The notes beneath the pieces are model-generated. The model was given only the letters and a program-made list of their open reading frames with translations. It was not told the DNA's origin and made no database searches. The position numbers were made by a program, and so were the translations under genes. From contig CAYRWQ010000027.1 of NCBI GenBank assembly GCA_964428075.1, positions 1-10,806 on the forward strand: a stretch of 10,806 nucleotides of DNA, read 5' to 3'. Shown piece by piece: positions 1 to 6,981 of the stretch; position 1 is the stretch's first letter; every line of letters begins with the position of its first letter. Source of the DNA: JAGOSP01 sp964428075 (lineage in GTDB: Bacteria > Patescibacteriota > Minisyncoccia > Moranbacterales > UBA1568).

Positions 1-6
1 CATACC

Positions 7-30
7 AAAAAGAGGCCTTGGGAGGCCTCT
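7..30 (-). terminator. Rho-independent terminator after tRNA-Glu
   Basis: Bases 11-17 and 24-30 form a perfect 7-bp stem (AGAGGCC/GGCCTCT) with a 6-base loop. Read on the minus strand, the stem is followed directly by five T (11-7). This is the classic intrinsic terminator form and it points the right way to end the transcript carrying tRNA-Glu. It lies about 87 bases past the tRNA 3' end; the stretch between (31-116) holds nothing I recognise. The short T run makes it moderate rather than very strong. Confidence 0.8.
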
Positions 31-116
31 CATATTAGTTTTGCTCGTGGAACCACACAAGAAATCCTGTGCTCCGACAAAAAAACCTGAGGTGCTATAC
101 GCAGAATATTATTTAG

Positions 117-188
117 TAGCCCCAAGGGGAGTCGAACCCCTCTTACCAGGATGAAAACCTGATGTCCTAACCGATAGACGATGGGGCC
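117..188 (-). tRNA. tRNA-Glu (anticodon UUC)
   Basis: The minus strand folds into a complete cloverleaf. The acceptor strands are GGCCCCA and TGGGGCT, with A as discriminator base. The D arm has a GTCT/GGAC stem. The anticodon stem TCAGG/CCTGG closes the loop TTTTCAT, giving anticodon UUC, which reads GAA/GAG. The T arm is AGGGG-TTCGACT-CCCCT. The gene is 72 nt to the discriminator base. The 3' CCA is not encoded (the next bases are CTA), so a CCA-adding enzyme is needed. The first pair is a G1-U72 wobble rather than the usual G-C. A promoter-like sequence lies about 40 bases upstream and a terminator downstream, so it can be its own transcription unit after lysS. The fold makes the identity very secure. 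Confidence 0.97.
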
Positions 189-226
189 AAAGAAACACAA
201 AAAAACAGATTTACACTGCAAATCCT

Positions 227-254
227 AGAGTAACAGAAATATCAAAAATGACAA
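227..254 (-). promoter_or_regulatory. Putative sigma70 promoter for tRNA-Glu
   Basis: On the minus strand a TTGTCA -35 (254-249) is separated by 16 bases from TACTCT (232-227). A TG one base upstream of the hexamer makes it an extended -10. The start would fall near 220, leaving a precursor leader of about 30 nt before the tRNA. The -10 matches consensus weakly on its own. The layout and much of the spacer are nearly the same as the stronger promoter before greA (2492-2465), which supports both calls. Confidence 0.45.
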
Positions 255-278
255 GTGCAATCCATACTCCCCTCTTCC

Positions 279-1748
279 CTACGAAGAACGAGGTGCCAGA
301 CGAGTTGGTGGGAAAATCACGGTTTCACGAACAGAACGATTCATGAGAATGGCGAAAAGACGCTCGCTCATCCCGAAACCACAGGCTGGCGGCATACCGT
401 ACTCGAGCGCTTCGAGAAAATCTTCATCGAGGAGCATGCCTTCACTATCGCCAGCCGCACGTAAACGCATCTGTTCTTCAAAACGCATACGCTGCTCACG
501 CGGATCGTTCAGCTCCGAGAAACCATTACCGAGCTCACTCATGGCGGCTATCGGCTGAAAACGCAGTGTGCGTTTTGGATTCGAGGGATCAAGCTTCGAG
601 AGTGGTGAGACCAATGTTGGATGTCCAATCAAAAAACAAGGCTGGATCAATCGTTTACGTACGGTCTTTTTATAGAGAGTATCAATAAGCCGTCCTGCCC
701 CAAAAGAGAGATCATACCGAATACCCAGTTCATCAGCTTTGGTCCGCAGCGTCTCAATGGATACCTCACCCGCAAGATCAATACTGGTATCTTTTTTAAA
801 CTCTGTAAAATAATCGAGGCGTAAAAATGGTTTGGACCAATCAAGTTGTATCCCTTCGTATTCTGTCGTCAGTGATTCACCCACGAGCGCTCTTGTGACT
901 TCGCGATACAGTTCCTCGGTCAGGGCTATACCTGTTTCCATGTCCATATAGGCCGCATACCATTCTATATGATCAAATTCCTGGAGATGTTCACGGTCGA
1001 TACCTTCGTTGCGAAAGACGCGTCCGATTTCAAAGACACGCTCGTATCCCCCAACAAGCAATCGCTTTAGGGCAAGTTCAAGCGAAATGCGTAGATAAAA
1101 ATCTTGATCGAGTGCCCGATGATGCGTAACAAATGGCTCGGCTTCCGCGCCACCCGGGATATGCTCAAGTACCGGTGTCTGCACTTCAAGATAACCCCGT
1201 GTCGCGAGAAAAGTCCGGACTGTTTGCCAAAAAACGTTCTTCTTCACAAAAATCTCTCGGGTATCCGCATTGGAAAGCAAATCAAGATAGCGACGGCGCA
1301 AACGCTCCTCTTCATCTTGTAGACCGAAGTGCTCGGTAGGAATCGGTCGCATGGACTTGCTCAGAATACGCCACGACACGACACTTAATGTTTTCTCATT
1401 TTTCTTGGTCACGAAAACCGTACCAGAAGCCTCAATGAAATCACCTATTTCGATAGTATCGGCGAACAACCTCATCGCATCCGCACCAGTCGCTTGCTCA
1501 GAGAAGAACAATTGGAACTTCCCACTTCCATCCTCAAGATGCGCAAAACCGATCTTGCCCATCATACGCAAAGAACGCACCCGACCAGCCAGTACTACCG
1601 TTTCCTGAGTCGTAGACAGTGCATCAAAACGTTCAAGGGTCGTCACAATAGTGAGTGTCCGATGTGTTTTCTCGGGGTATGCGGTACCAAACGCCTGTGT
1701 CAACTGGGCCAACTTCTCCTGTTTAGTAGCCAGGATATCTTCGCGCAT
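279..1748 (-). CDS. lysS: Lysine--tRNA ligase, class II (LysRS)
   Basis: LysRS charges tRNA-Lys with lysine through a lysyl-adenylate in the cytoplasm. The 489-aa product has the usual order: an OB-fold anticodon-binding domain at about 50-130 (TVVLAGRVRSLR...), then the class II catalytic core. Motif 1 contains YLEVQTPVLEHIPGGA (186-201). Motif 2 holds FRNEG (245-249), and EF (257-258) lies in its loop. FSELNDP (410-416) and EALEYGMPP (446-454) are typical LysRS stretches. Motif 3 ends in R463. The length is close to the usual ~500 aa. Several signature positions differ: HLQEF replaces HNPEF, SELGNGF replaces REIGNGF, and motif 3 is one residue shorter (GFGMSER against GLGIGIDR). This suggests a divergent, perhaps CPR-type, subgroup rather than loss of function. 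ATG at 1748 is the only start before an in-frame stop. The nearest AGGAG is 22 bases upstream, too far to be an ordinary ribosome site. Confidence 0.96.
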   Translation of the reverse strand: MREDILATKQEKLAQLTQAFGTAYPEKTHRTLTIVTTLERFDALSTTQETVVLAGRVRSLRMMGKIGFAHLEDGSGKFQLFFSEQATGADAMRLFADTIEIGDFIEASGTVFVTKKNEKTLSVVSWRILSKSMRPIPTEHFGLQDEEERLRRRYLDLLSNADTREIFVKKNVFWQTVRTFLATRGYLEVQTPVLEHIPGGAEAEPFVTHHRALDQDFYLRISLELALKRLLVGGYERVFEIGRVFRNEGIDREHLQEFDHIEWYAAYMDMETGIALTEELYREVTRALVGESLTTEYEGIQLDWSKPFLRLDYFTEFKKDTSIDLAGEVSIETLRTKADELGIRYDLSFGAGRLIDTLYKKTVRKRLIQPCFLIGHPTLVSPLSKLDPSNPKRTLRFQPIAAMSELGNGFSELNDPREQRMRFEEQMRLRAAGDSEGMLLDEDFLEALEYGMPPACGFGMSERLFAILMNRSVRETVIFPPTRLAPRSS

Positions 1749-1777
1749 AGTGTGTTTCGTTCAACAAATTCTCCTGT

Positions 1778-1806
1778 AGTCTACCGATTTTCTCCTTTTC
1801 AAGCAA
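1778..1806 (-). promoter_or_regulatory. Possible weak promoter for lysS
   Basis: In the 114-base greA-lysS gap the minus strand has TTGCTT (1806-1801), a 17-base spacer, and TAGACT (1783-1778). The spacing is ideal but each hexamer matches consensus only in part (3/6 and 4/6). The start would be near 1771, giving a leader of about 23 nt. No terminator is visible after greA, so lysS may also be read through from the greA promoter. This is a tentative call. Confidence 0.25.
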
Positions 1807-1862
1807 GCAAAAACCTATCCCGGCACATCACAAGGACTCACCGACACACAAGCGATACAAAA

Positions 1863-2318
1863 CTACTTCACGTCGAGTATCTCGTATTTCGTAATACCAA
1901 CTGGGGCTTGGATCTGAACCTGATCTCCCTTTTTCCGACCCATAAAAGCCTTGCCCAGCGGAGACTCATTGGAAATTTTCCCGTGAGCTGGATCCACTTC
2001 GTTTGAACCCACGATTTCAAAGGCAATTTCTTTGTTTCCGAGCATAACCGTCAGCTTGGAACCCATACCCACTTCTGATCCCTTCACCTTCGTATCCGCC
2101 AGAACAGCATCGCGCAAGAGTGTCTCAAGTTCGACAATACGATTTTCGTTCTCATCTTGCTGACGTTTCGCCTCGCTGTACTCGGCATTCTCAGACAAAT
2201 CTCCTTGTTCCTTTGCTTCCTTAATAGCCTGCGCTATCGCATGACGTACAGAACCTTTCCGTTCTTCGAGTTCAGACTGAAGCTTCTTCAAACCTTCCTC
2301 AGTGTAGATTCTAGACAT
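1863..2318 (-). CDS. greA: Transcription elongation factor GreA
   Basis: GreA enters the RNA polymerase secondary channel and stimulates cleavage of backtracked transcripts, rescuing stalled complexes. The 151-aa product has standard family length and both domains. An N-terminal antiparallel coiled coil (about 1-75) carries the tip motif GDLSENAEY, with the acidic residues D40 and E43 that position Mg2+ in the polymerase active site. A C-terminal FKBP-like domain (about 80-151) ends in the conserved SPLGKAFMGRKKGD region (from about 119). All functional residues I can see are intact. The gene lies between mrdA and lysS on the same strand. It follows a 205-base gap with the strongest promoter in the window and a potentially structured leader. 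The ATG at 2318 has only an AT-rich upstream (TTTAAAAAAACAAC), with no Shine-Dalgarno. The family call is secure; GreA is favoured over GreB by the N-terminal sequence and its usual role as sole Gre factor in small genomes. Confidence 0.96.
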   Translation of the reverse strand: MSRIYTEEGLKKLQSELEERKGSVRHAIAQAIKEAKEQGDLSENAEYSEAKRQQDENENRIVELETLLRDAVLADTKVKGSEVGMGSKLTVMLGNKEIAFEIVGSNEVDPAHGKISNESPLGKAFMGRKKGDQVQIQAPVGITKYEILDVK

Positions 2319-2370
2319 GTTGTTTTTTTAAAAAATAAACGGGATTCACACCACCCGACATCTTCCTATT

Positions 2371-2459
2371 CGTTTCAATTCACTTACATCACTCGAACTC
2401 TGAAAAATTCCTCTGAAAGAAAAACTGCTGCACTGGACACAGCAATTACTTTTGAAACG
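2371..2459 (-). promoter_or_regulatory. Putative structured 5' leader of greA
   Basis: From a predicted start near 2458 to the greA ATG there are about 140 untranslated bases. The very 5' end (CGTTTCAA, 2459-2452) is perfectly complementary to TTGAAACG at 2378-2371, an 8-bp long-range stem. It encloses the small terminator-like hairpin at 2426-2444 and an 8-base direct repeat (CTCTGAAA on the plus strand, 2398-2405 and 2411-2418). This is seen by eye only; no folding energy was computed. It could be an attenuating leader, or chance pairing in AT-rich sequence. Confidence 0.3.
2420..2444 (-). terminator. Weak terminator-like hairpin in greA leader
   Basis: The minus strand reads TGCTG (2444-2440), a 9-base loop, CAGCA (2430-2426), one G, then five T (2424-2420) and more T-rich sequence. 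The 5-bp stem is short for a full intrinsic terminator. It sits about 15-40 bases downstream of the predicted greA start, so it could end a short leader RNA. Otherwise it could act as the end of the mrdA transcript. Confidence 0.35.
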
Positions 2460-2464
2460 TATCC

Positions 2465-2492
2465 ATGGTAACAGACAGGTTAAAAATGTCAA
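2465..2492 (-). promoter_or_regulatory. Sigma70 promoter for greA (and probably lysS)
   Basis: The minus strand has a perfect TTGACA -35 (2492-2487), a 16-base spacer, and TACCAT (2470-2465). A TG one base before the hexamer makes it an extended -10. Transcription would start near 2458. It lies just after the mrdA stop and is the best promoter match in the window, separating the cell-shape cluster from greA-lysS. Confidence 0.6.
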
Positions 2493-2523
2493 CTCCGAAA
2501 AATCGTCCCTCATTCAAAACATA

Positions 2524-4413
2524 TTATTTCGTGATCTCACGATTTCCAAAGTACCATTCATACACCTCTTTGGTGATTGGAACCGCATTATACCCCTCCT
2601 CACCCTGTCCTTCAATCAACACGATCAATGCGATTTTTGGTGCCTCGTACGGAGCAAAGGAAACAAACCAGCCATGCGTATCTTTTCCTGATCCAAACTG
2701 AGCCGTCCCAGTCTTGCCAGCCACGGCAACCGACAAGTCCCGCAGTGGCTGAGCTGTACCCTCAGTCACCGTTTCGCGCATCCCTTCACGAATAACCTTG
2801 AGAATACGCGCATCAATAAAGTCTTTGCGTATAATTGGTACTTCAACTGGTGACAACTTCCCCGAAACATCCCGAATCTGCGCAGCGATACGCGGTTCAC
2901 GCAGTGTTCCTCCGTTGGCAATCGTCGCGACAGAATTCAGAACTTGGAGTGGGGTCGCCGTGACGAACCCTTGGCCGATAGCGGCATGATAATCATCGCC
3001 AATATACCAACGTTCACCAAAACGCTTCTGTTTCCAGTCGGGGTCCGGTAAGAATCCATCCGCCTCTCCAGGAATATCAATACCGCTCGGCACGCCATAG
3101 CCGAACAACTCCTCATACGTTTTCATACGTCGCATCCCCAAACCCGGGATGCTGCCATACCCCCCACCGACCGAATAGAAATATACATCGCTCGATACTG
3201 CGATGGCACGCCGAATGTCGGTAAAGCCATGCGCTTTCCAATCTCCGAAAAAGAATTTCCCAATACTAATACCTCCCCGACTCTCTATCTGTGTATGTTC
3301 ATTCACGACACCTTCCGACAAGGCAGCGGCTGCGATGACTGGCTTAAGAGTTGATCCTGGTGGATATTCTCCACTCACCGCTCTATTAAACAACGGTTTC
3401 GCGTTATCTGTCACCAATGCTTGGTATTCCTTTTGATCAATACCACCCGAAAACAGATTATTATCATAACTTGGCAGACTGACCATTGCCAATATCCCGC
3501 CTGTTTCCGGATTCAACGCGACAGCAGCGGCTCGCTTGAGATGCTGCTTCTCAAGAAGATCACTGAGACTATCAAAAAGTTTTTTCTGTAATTCGGCATC
3601 AATATGCAAAACAACATCGCTCCCCGGAATCGGACGAGTGATACCAAGCGCCTTTTTCACTTTACCATACGCATCGACTGCGACACGCTCTGTCCCCTTC
3701 TTTCCTCGTAGCACCGACTCATACGATTTTTCAATGCCTTGTTTTCCAACGATATCCGAAGAGGCATAGTCTGGGTATTGGTCTGACTCCTCCTGTTCAA
3801 TCTTGCCCTCATAGCCAAGCAAGTGAGAAAAAATTGCCCCACTCACATATTCACGCCGCGCTGATTTCACAAACACGACTCCAGGAAAATCCGATTGTCG
3901 ACTCAAAATGAGCAACATTTCTTCTTGTGTCAGCCGCGCTTTGAGCAAAACAGGTGTCGAATCATTCTTCATGCTCCCAAAAACCTTCTCCACAACAGCA
4001 CGATCCAAATTGATCATTGAGAGCAACTCATCCTGTTCGTGTTTACGTGTCTCAATGTCTTTTGGGATATCCGATGATACTACTGCCAAATCAATAGTCG
4101 GAATATTGTGTACCAATGCTTGTCCATTGCTCGCATAAATGATGCCACGTGGCGCGAGAATAGGAATAGCGCGCAAACTATTTCGTTCAGCCATATCCTG
4201 ATATTTTTCTCCCTCGATTATACCCAGAAAGAAAACTCTACCCGCAAGACCAAAAAGCAATAAAATCGCCAACCACCAGATCCGAACAAACCAACCTTTA
4301 GACAGGGGCCATTCCAAACGCGCCGCGTCCTCCTCGGTCAAGGTAAGTACGGCATCGTCAATTTCACGGCCGCGCTTCGATGGATGAATAAGTTTACCGA
4401 CAAACAACTTCAT
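2524..4413 (-). CDS. mrdA: Peptidoglycan D,D-transpeptidase PBP2 (elongasome)
   Basis: PBP2 is the class B penicillin-binding protein that cross-links new peptidoglycan during side-wall elongation, working with RodA and the MreBCD scaffold. The 629-aa product is full length. It has a cytoplasmic tail of about 42 residues, one membrane anchor (about 43-63), and a dimerisation/pedestal region with APRGIIY (87-93). The transpeptidase domain runs from about 260 to the end. All three penicillin-binding motifs are present: STLK (354-357, catalytic S354), SSD (407-409; S-x-D is as I recall for PBP2) and KTG (567-569). HGWFVSFAP (580-588) follows as expected. PBP2 rather than the division enzyme PBP3 is supported by these motifs and by the position 6 bases after mreD. 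The cytoplasmic tail seems longer than usual for PBP2. No rodA follows; the next gene is greA. The ATG at 4413 lacks a Shine-Dalgarno, so translation may be coupled to mreD. Confidence 0.95.
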   Translation of the reverse strand: MKLFVGKLIHPSKRGREIDDAVLTLTEEDAARLEWPLSKGWFVRIWWLAILLLFGLAGRVFFLGIIEGEKYQDMAERNSLRAIPILAPRGIIYASNGQALVHNIPTIDLAVVSSDIPKDIETRKHEQDELLSMINLDRAVVEKVFGSMKNDSTPVLLKARLTQEEMLLILSRQSDFPGVVFVKSARREYVSGAIFSHLLGYEGKIEQEESDQYPDYASSDIVGKQGIEKSYESVLRGKKGTERVAVDAYGKVKKALGITRPIPGSDVVLHIDAELQKKLFDSLSDLLEKQHLKRAAAVALNPETGGILAMVSLPSYDNNLFSGGIDQKEYQALVTDNAKPLFNRAVSGEYPPGSTLKPVIAAAALSEGVVNEHTQIESRGGISIGKFFFGDWKAHGFTDIRRAIAVSSDVYFYSVGGGYGSIPGLGMRRMKTYEELFGYGVPSGIDIPGEADGFLPDPDWKQKRFGERWYIGDDYHAAIGQGFVTATPLQVLNSVATIANGGTLREPRIAAQIRDVSGKLSPVEVPIIRKDFIDARILKVIREGMRETVTEGTAQPLRDLSVAVAGKTGTAQFGSGKDTHGWFVSFAPYEAPKIALIVLIEGQGEEGYNAVPITKEVYEWYFGNREITK

Positions 4414-4419
4414 AATATT

Positions 4420-4965
4420 TCATTTCACAACAAATGATCCATCCCAACGAAAAGCACGGATCGTGTTTTCGAACCATTGTAGTACCGGAAACAACAAAAT
4501 ATATGAGAGCATCGTCAGGCATGCATTCAATCCAATAGTTCCGACAAACATCGACCAAAAAGAAACACGCGACCAATCGGATAGATTCGACATACTATAA
4601 CCAAGTAACCATATAAAGAATACATACCCGCCTCCAGCAGCTCCAGCAAAAAGGCTGAGCAGAAACGAACTCATTCGGTCCCGATCACCCACCAACGTTC
4701 GTTTCATAAAAAAACTGACTACGTACGCTACCAGTACGAAATACACGGATATGAATCGAACAGCACCAAAAAGAACACTATCGCTCACCACAATCATGAA
4801 ACACACCGGCCACAGTACCCTGGGAAAACCGAACAGAAACGTCCAAATGACAGTCGCTGCAATCGGAACCACCGGAACGATGATACCCAAAGGCACCAGT
4901 GAAATGAATGACAAATGAAGTGCCAGCACGCACACTACACTCCCGATGCGGATCCAAATGCTCAT
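4420..4965 (-). CDS. mreD: Rod-shape-determining membrane protein MreD
   Basis: MreD is an integral membrane partner of MreC, linking MreB filaments to the wall-synthesis enzymes. The 181-aa product is almost entirely hydrophobic, with about five to six candidate membrane segments. Short charged stretches lie between them, such as MKRTLVGDRDRM near residue 90. MreD is poorly conserved and I see no diagnostic motif. The call rests on size, membrane character and exact position: it starts inside the mreC stop (ATGA, 4965-4962) and ends 6 bases before mrdA. The ATGA overlap indicates translational coupling. An unrelated small membrane protein at this place is possible but unlikely. Confidence 0.85.
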   Translation of the reverse strand: MSIWIRIGSVVCVLALHLSFISLVPLGIIVPVVPIAATVIWTFLFGFPRVLWPVCFMIVVSDSVLFGAVRFISVYFVLVAYVVSFFMKRTLVGDRDRMSSFLLSLFAGAAGGGYVFFIWLLGYSMSNLSDWSRVSFWSMFVGTIGLNACLTMLSYILLFPVLQWFENTIRAFRWDGSFVVK

Positions 4966-5783
4966 GGCTGTTTTGTGGCTACAATGACTGAAACAAAACG
5001 AATATCTGTATATCTCACCGGCGGAATCACTGGAGCCCGCTGAAAGAGTGTATCATCAGTATATTCCGGATCCTGAAGCGTTCCCACGAACAATCCGCGT
5101 GGCAATTCGCCGCCCAGGCCAGACGTAACAATATTTTCGCCGCGCACCAGCACATCTGTACGTGGGACCAAGTCTAAGAGTATCCCCAACCCATATTCCC
5201 CGCGTACGATACCATGTGCAGAATGCTCCGTCGCTGTTACCGCCACCATACTTCCTGGATCCGACAAAAGTGTGACTCGAGCACTTCCAATAAAGACTGC
5301 TGAGACTCTTCCGATAAGCAAACCCTTTCCGACAATCACCGGCATACCAACTTCGACACCTGCACCTGTACCTTGGTTAATGACTAATGCGTTTCCCTGC
5401 GGTGAACCATCCGAAGCGATCACTTGAGCAGCAACTAAAACATACTGTTCTCGTAACGCCAAGTCGAAATCCTGGCGCAATGTTGTGTTTTCTTGACGAA
5501 TCTCTTCGAGTGAAGCGACGTCTACACGCAAGTCTAAGTTCTCTTTGACCAATTGTTCATTGCGTGTTTTGAGTTCACTAATAGAACTGATAGCCGAAAA
5601 AATATCTCGTGTTTCGAAAGCAACCACGGAAAAGGCACGTTCGAAAGGGAACAGCAAAACTTGCATGACCGACGCGATCGATGATCCAAGAAAGATCGGT
5701 TGCCACCATGCAAAGACACATAATAAAAATATCGCAAGCAGCGCTTTAGATATTTTGGTCTGAAAAAATGTACGTCTCCTCAT
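4962..5783 (-). CDS. mreC: Rod-shape-determining protein MreC
   Basis: MreC is a bitopic membrane protein whose extracytoplasmic part binds and activates PBP2 and joins it to MreB, MreD and RodA. The 273-aa product has the family layout. A short basic cytoplasmic start (MRRR) precedes one membrane helix (about 13-33). A coiled coil covers about 62-113 (SELKTRNEQLVKENLDL and following). The C-terminal double beta-barrel domain (about 115-270) contains DGSPQGNALVINQGTGAGVEVGM-like sequence (125-147), GLIGRV-type strands and TSGLGGELPRGLFVG. The length is within the normal range. It lies 68 bases after mreB and overlaps mreD by four bases. The only purine-rich upstream sequence is AGAGAG almost touching the ATG, which is at best a weak ribosome site. 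Confidence 0.94.
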   Translation of the reverse strand: MRRRTFFQTKISKALLAIFLLCVFAWWQPIFLGSSIASVMQVLLFPFERAFSVVAFETRDIFSAISSISELKTRNEQLVKENLDLRVDVASLEEIRQENTTLRQDFDLALREQYVLVAAQVIASDGSPQGNALVINQGTGAGVEVGMPVIVGKGLLIGRVSAVFIGSARVTLLSDPGSMVAVTATEHSAHGIVRGEYGLGILLDLVPRTDVLVRGENIVTSGLGGELPRGLFVGTLQDPEYTDDTLFQRAPVIPPVRYTDIRFVSVIVATKQP

Positions 5784-5851
5784 ACTCTCTAATCACACGA
5801 TACTCACAACCGAAGACCCGAAAGTCGTATACGTGCGTGAATACCATGACT

Positions 5852-6943
5852 CTATGGAGATAATGAACGCGTGTCCTCCTCTTCGATCAACACCGCTTGG
5901 AGATGCTCCATGTCATCGAGTACCAATCCGGTTCCACGTACCACCGCCGTCAGAGGATCCTCCATCATACGCACTAGAATACCCGTCTGATTGGCCAACA
6001 AGCGATCAAGTCCACGAATCAACCCGCCACCACCTGCCAAGATGATACCGCGCTGCATCACATCTGAGAGTAATTCTGGCGGTGTCTCCTCAATAATCGT
6101 CTTGACGTTATTGACGATGACCCGAATCGAACGCGAAAGTGCCTCACGAACATGCTCATCATTCACAATAATCTCTTTGGGGAGCCCAGAAACCAGATCA
6201 CGTCCGCGCAGTGCGTATGTGAGACGTTCCCGCAAAGGAAAAGCGCTCCCAATCGCGATTTTGACGTCTTCTGCCGTCCTCTCACCTATCAGAATGTTGA
6301 ATTCATCTCGACAGTATCGAACGATATCTTCGTTCATTTCATCGCCAGCGATACGTAAACTCCGCGACACGACTACTCCTCCGAGCGAAATGATAGCAAT
6401 TTCCGTAGTACCTCCACCGATATCAACCACCATATTCCCTCCGGCCTCCGTAACCGGCAACCGTGCGCCAATAGCCGCAGCCATTGGCTCATCAATCAGA
6501 AAAGCCTGGCGGGCACCAGCATTCATTGCGGCCTCGATTACCGCTCGTTTCTCTACTTCTGTCACTCCAGATGGAATACCGATCAGTACGCGCGGTCTTC
6601 GAAGAAAGGAAAAACGGCCACGATTCACCTTATGAATAAAATAACGCAACATTTGCTGTGTCACTTCAAAATCACTGACGACACCATCAACCAATGGTCG
6701 AGTGGCCACGATATGACTCGGTGTTTTCCCAACCATTTTTTTTGCATCGCGACCAATAGCGAGAATTTGCCCGGTTCGTTGATTGACAGCGACAACAGAA
6801 GGCTCATTAATCAAGATACCTCTTCCCTTCACATATACAAGCGTATTGGCTGTTCCAAGATCGATTCCAATATCGGGTGACAAATGGCCAAAAAACCGGT
6901 TGATGATATGTTTATTCAATTTTTGAAAAACAGATAGTGACAT
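5852..6943 (-). CDS. mreB: Rod-shape-determining protein MreB (bacterial actin)
   Basis: MreB forms membrane-bound ATP-dependent filaments that direct side-wall synthesis and keep cells rod-shaped. The product (363 aa from ATG 6943) has all actin-fold motifs: phosphate-1 DIGIDLGTANT (24-34), phosphate-2 VVDIGGGTTEIA and adenosine motif ILAGGGGLIRGLD. EPSVVAV, PSGVTEVEKRAV and FLIDEPMAAAIGA are standard family blocks. The N-terminal SVFQKLNKHIINRFF (4-18) looks like an amphipathic membrane-targeting helix. The C-terminal tail (LIEEEDTRSLSP) is somewhat longer than usual. An in-frame TTG at 6952 could add three residues. I prefer the ATG because it gives a normal N-terminus; neither has a Shine-Dalgarno. 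It is the first gene of the mreBCD-mrdA cluster, with a promoter-like sequence and two dyad repeats just upstream. Confidence 0.97.
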   Translation of the reverse strand: MSLSVFQKLNKHIINRFFGHLSPDIGIDLGTANTLVYVKGRGILINEPSVVAVNQRTGQILAIGRDAKKMVGKTPSHIVATRPLVDGVVSDFEVTQQMLRYFIHKVNRGRFSFLRRPRVLIGIPSGVTEVEKRAVIEAAMNAGARQAFLIDEPMAAAIGARLPVTEAGGNMVVDIGGGTTEIAIISLGGVVVSRSLRIAGDEMNEDIVRYCRDEFNILIGERTAEDVKIAIGSAFPLRERLTYALRGRDLVSGLPKEIIVNDEHVREALSRSIRVIVNNVKTIIEETPPELLSDVMQRGIILAGGGGLIRGLDRLLANQTGILVRMMEDPLTAVVRGTGLVLDDMEHLQAVLIEEEDTRSLSP

Positions 6944-6951
6944 ACATTTCA

Positions 6952-6981
6952 AAAACAGGATATTACATTGTACCCTGTTTT
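6952..6981. repeat. 8-bp inverted repeat at the mreB start
   Basis: AAAACAGG (6952-6959) and CCTGTTTT (6974-6981) are perfect inverted copies around a 14-base centre. The repeat covers the proposed mreB -10 box and start site. It could be an operator for a dimeric regulator, or a hairpin in RNA read through from aspS, where the 3' arm ends in a T run on the minus strand. Its function is unknown. Confidence 0.5.

Noticed and set aside
31..116. Possible second RNA gene between tRNA-Glu and the terminator
   Set aside because: No cloverleaf or stable extended stem could be drawn; the T7 run at 79-85 lacks a usable hairpin before it.
30..221. A 63-codon minus-strand frame
   Set aside because: It runs through the whole tRNA-Glu gene, which explains the sequence better.
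1494..2006. A 170-codon plus-strand open frame spanning the lysS-greA junction
   Set aside because: It overlaps the start of lysS and the end of greA on the other strand and shows no domain or ribosome site.
2340..2357. CGGG/CCCG hairpin followed by T-rich sequence before greA
   Set aside because: The stem is only 4 bp with a 10-base loop. It sits next to the greA start, where a terminator would make little sense.
5991..6635. A 214-codon plus-strand open frame opposite mreB
   Set aside because: It is entirely antisense to conserved MreB sequence; the Ser/Arg/Pro/Ile-rich product has no family features.
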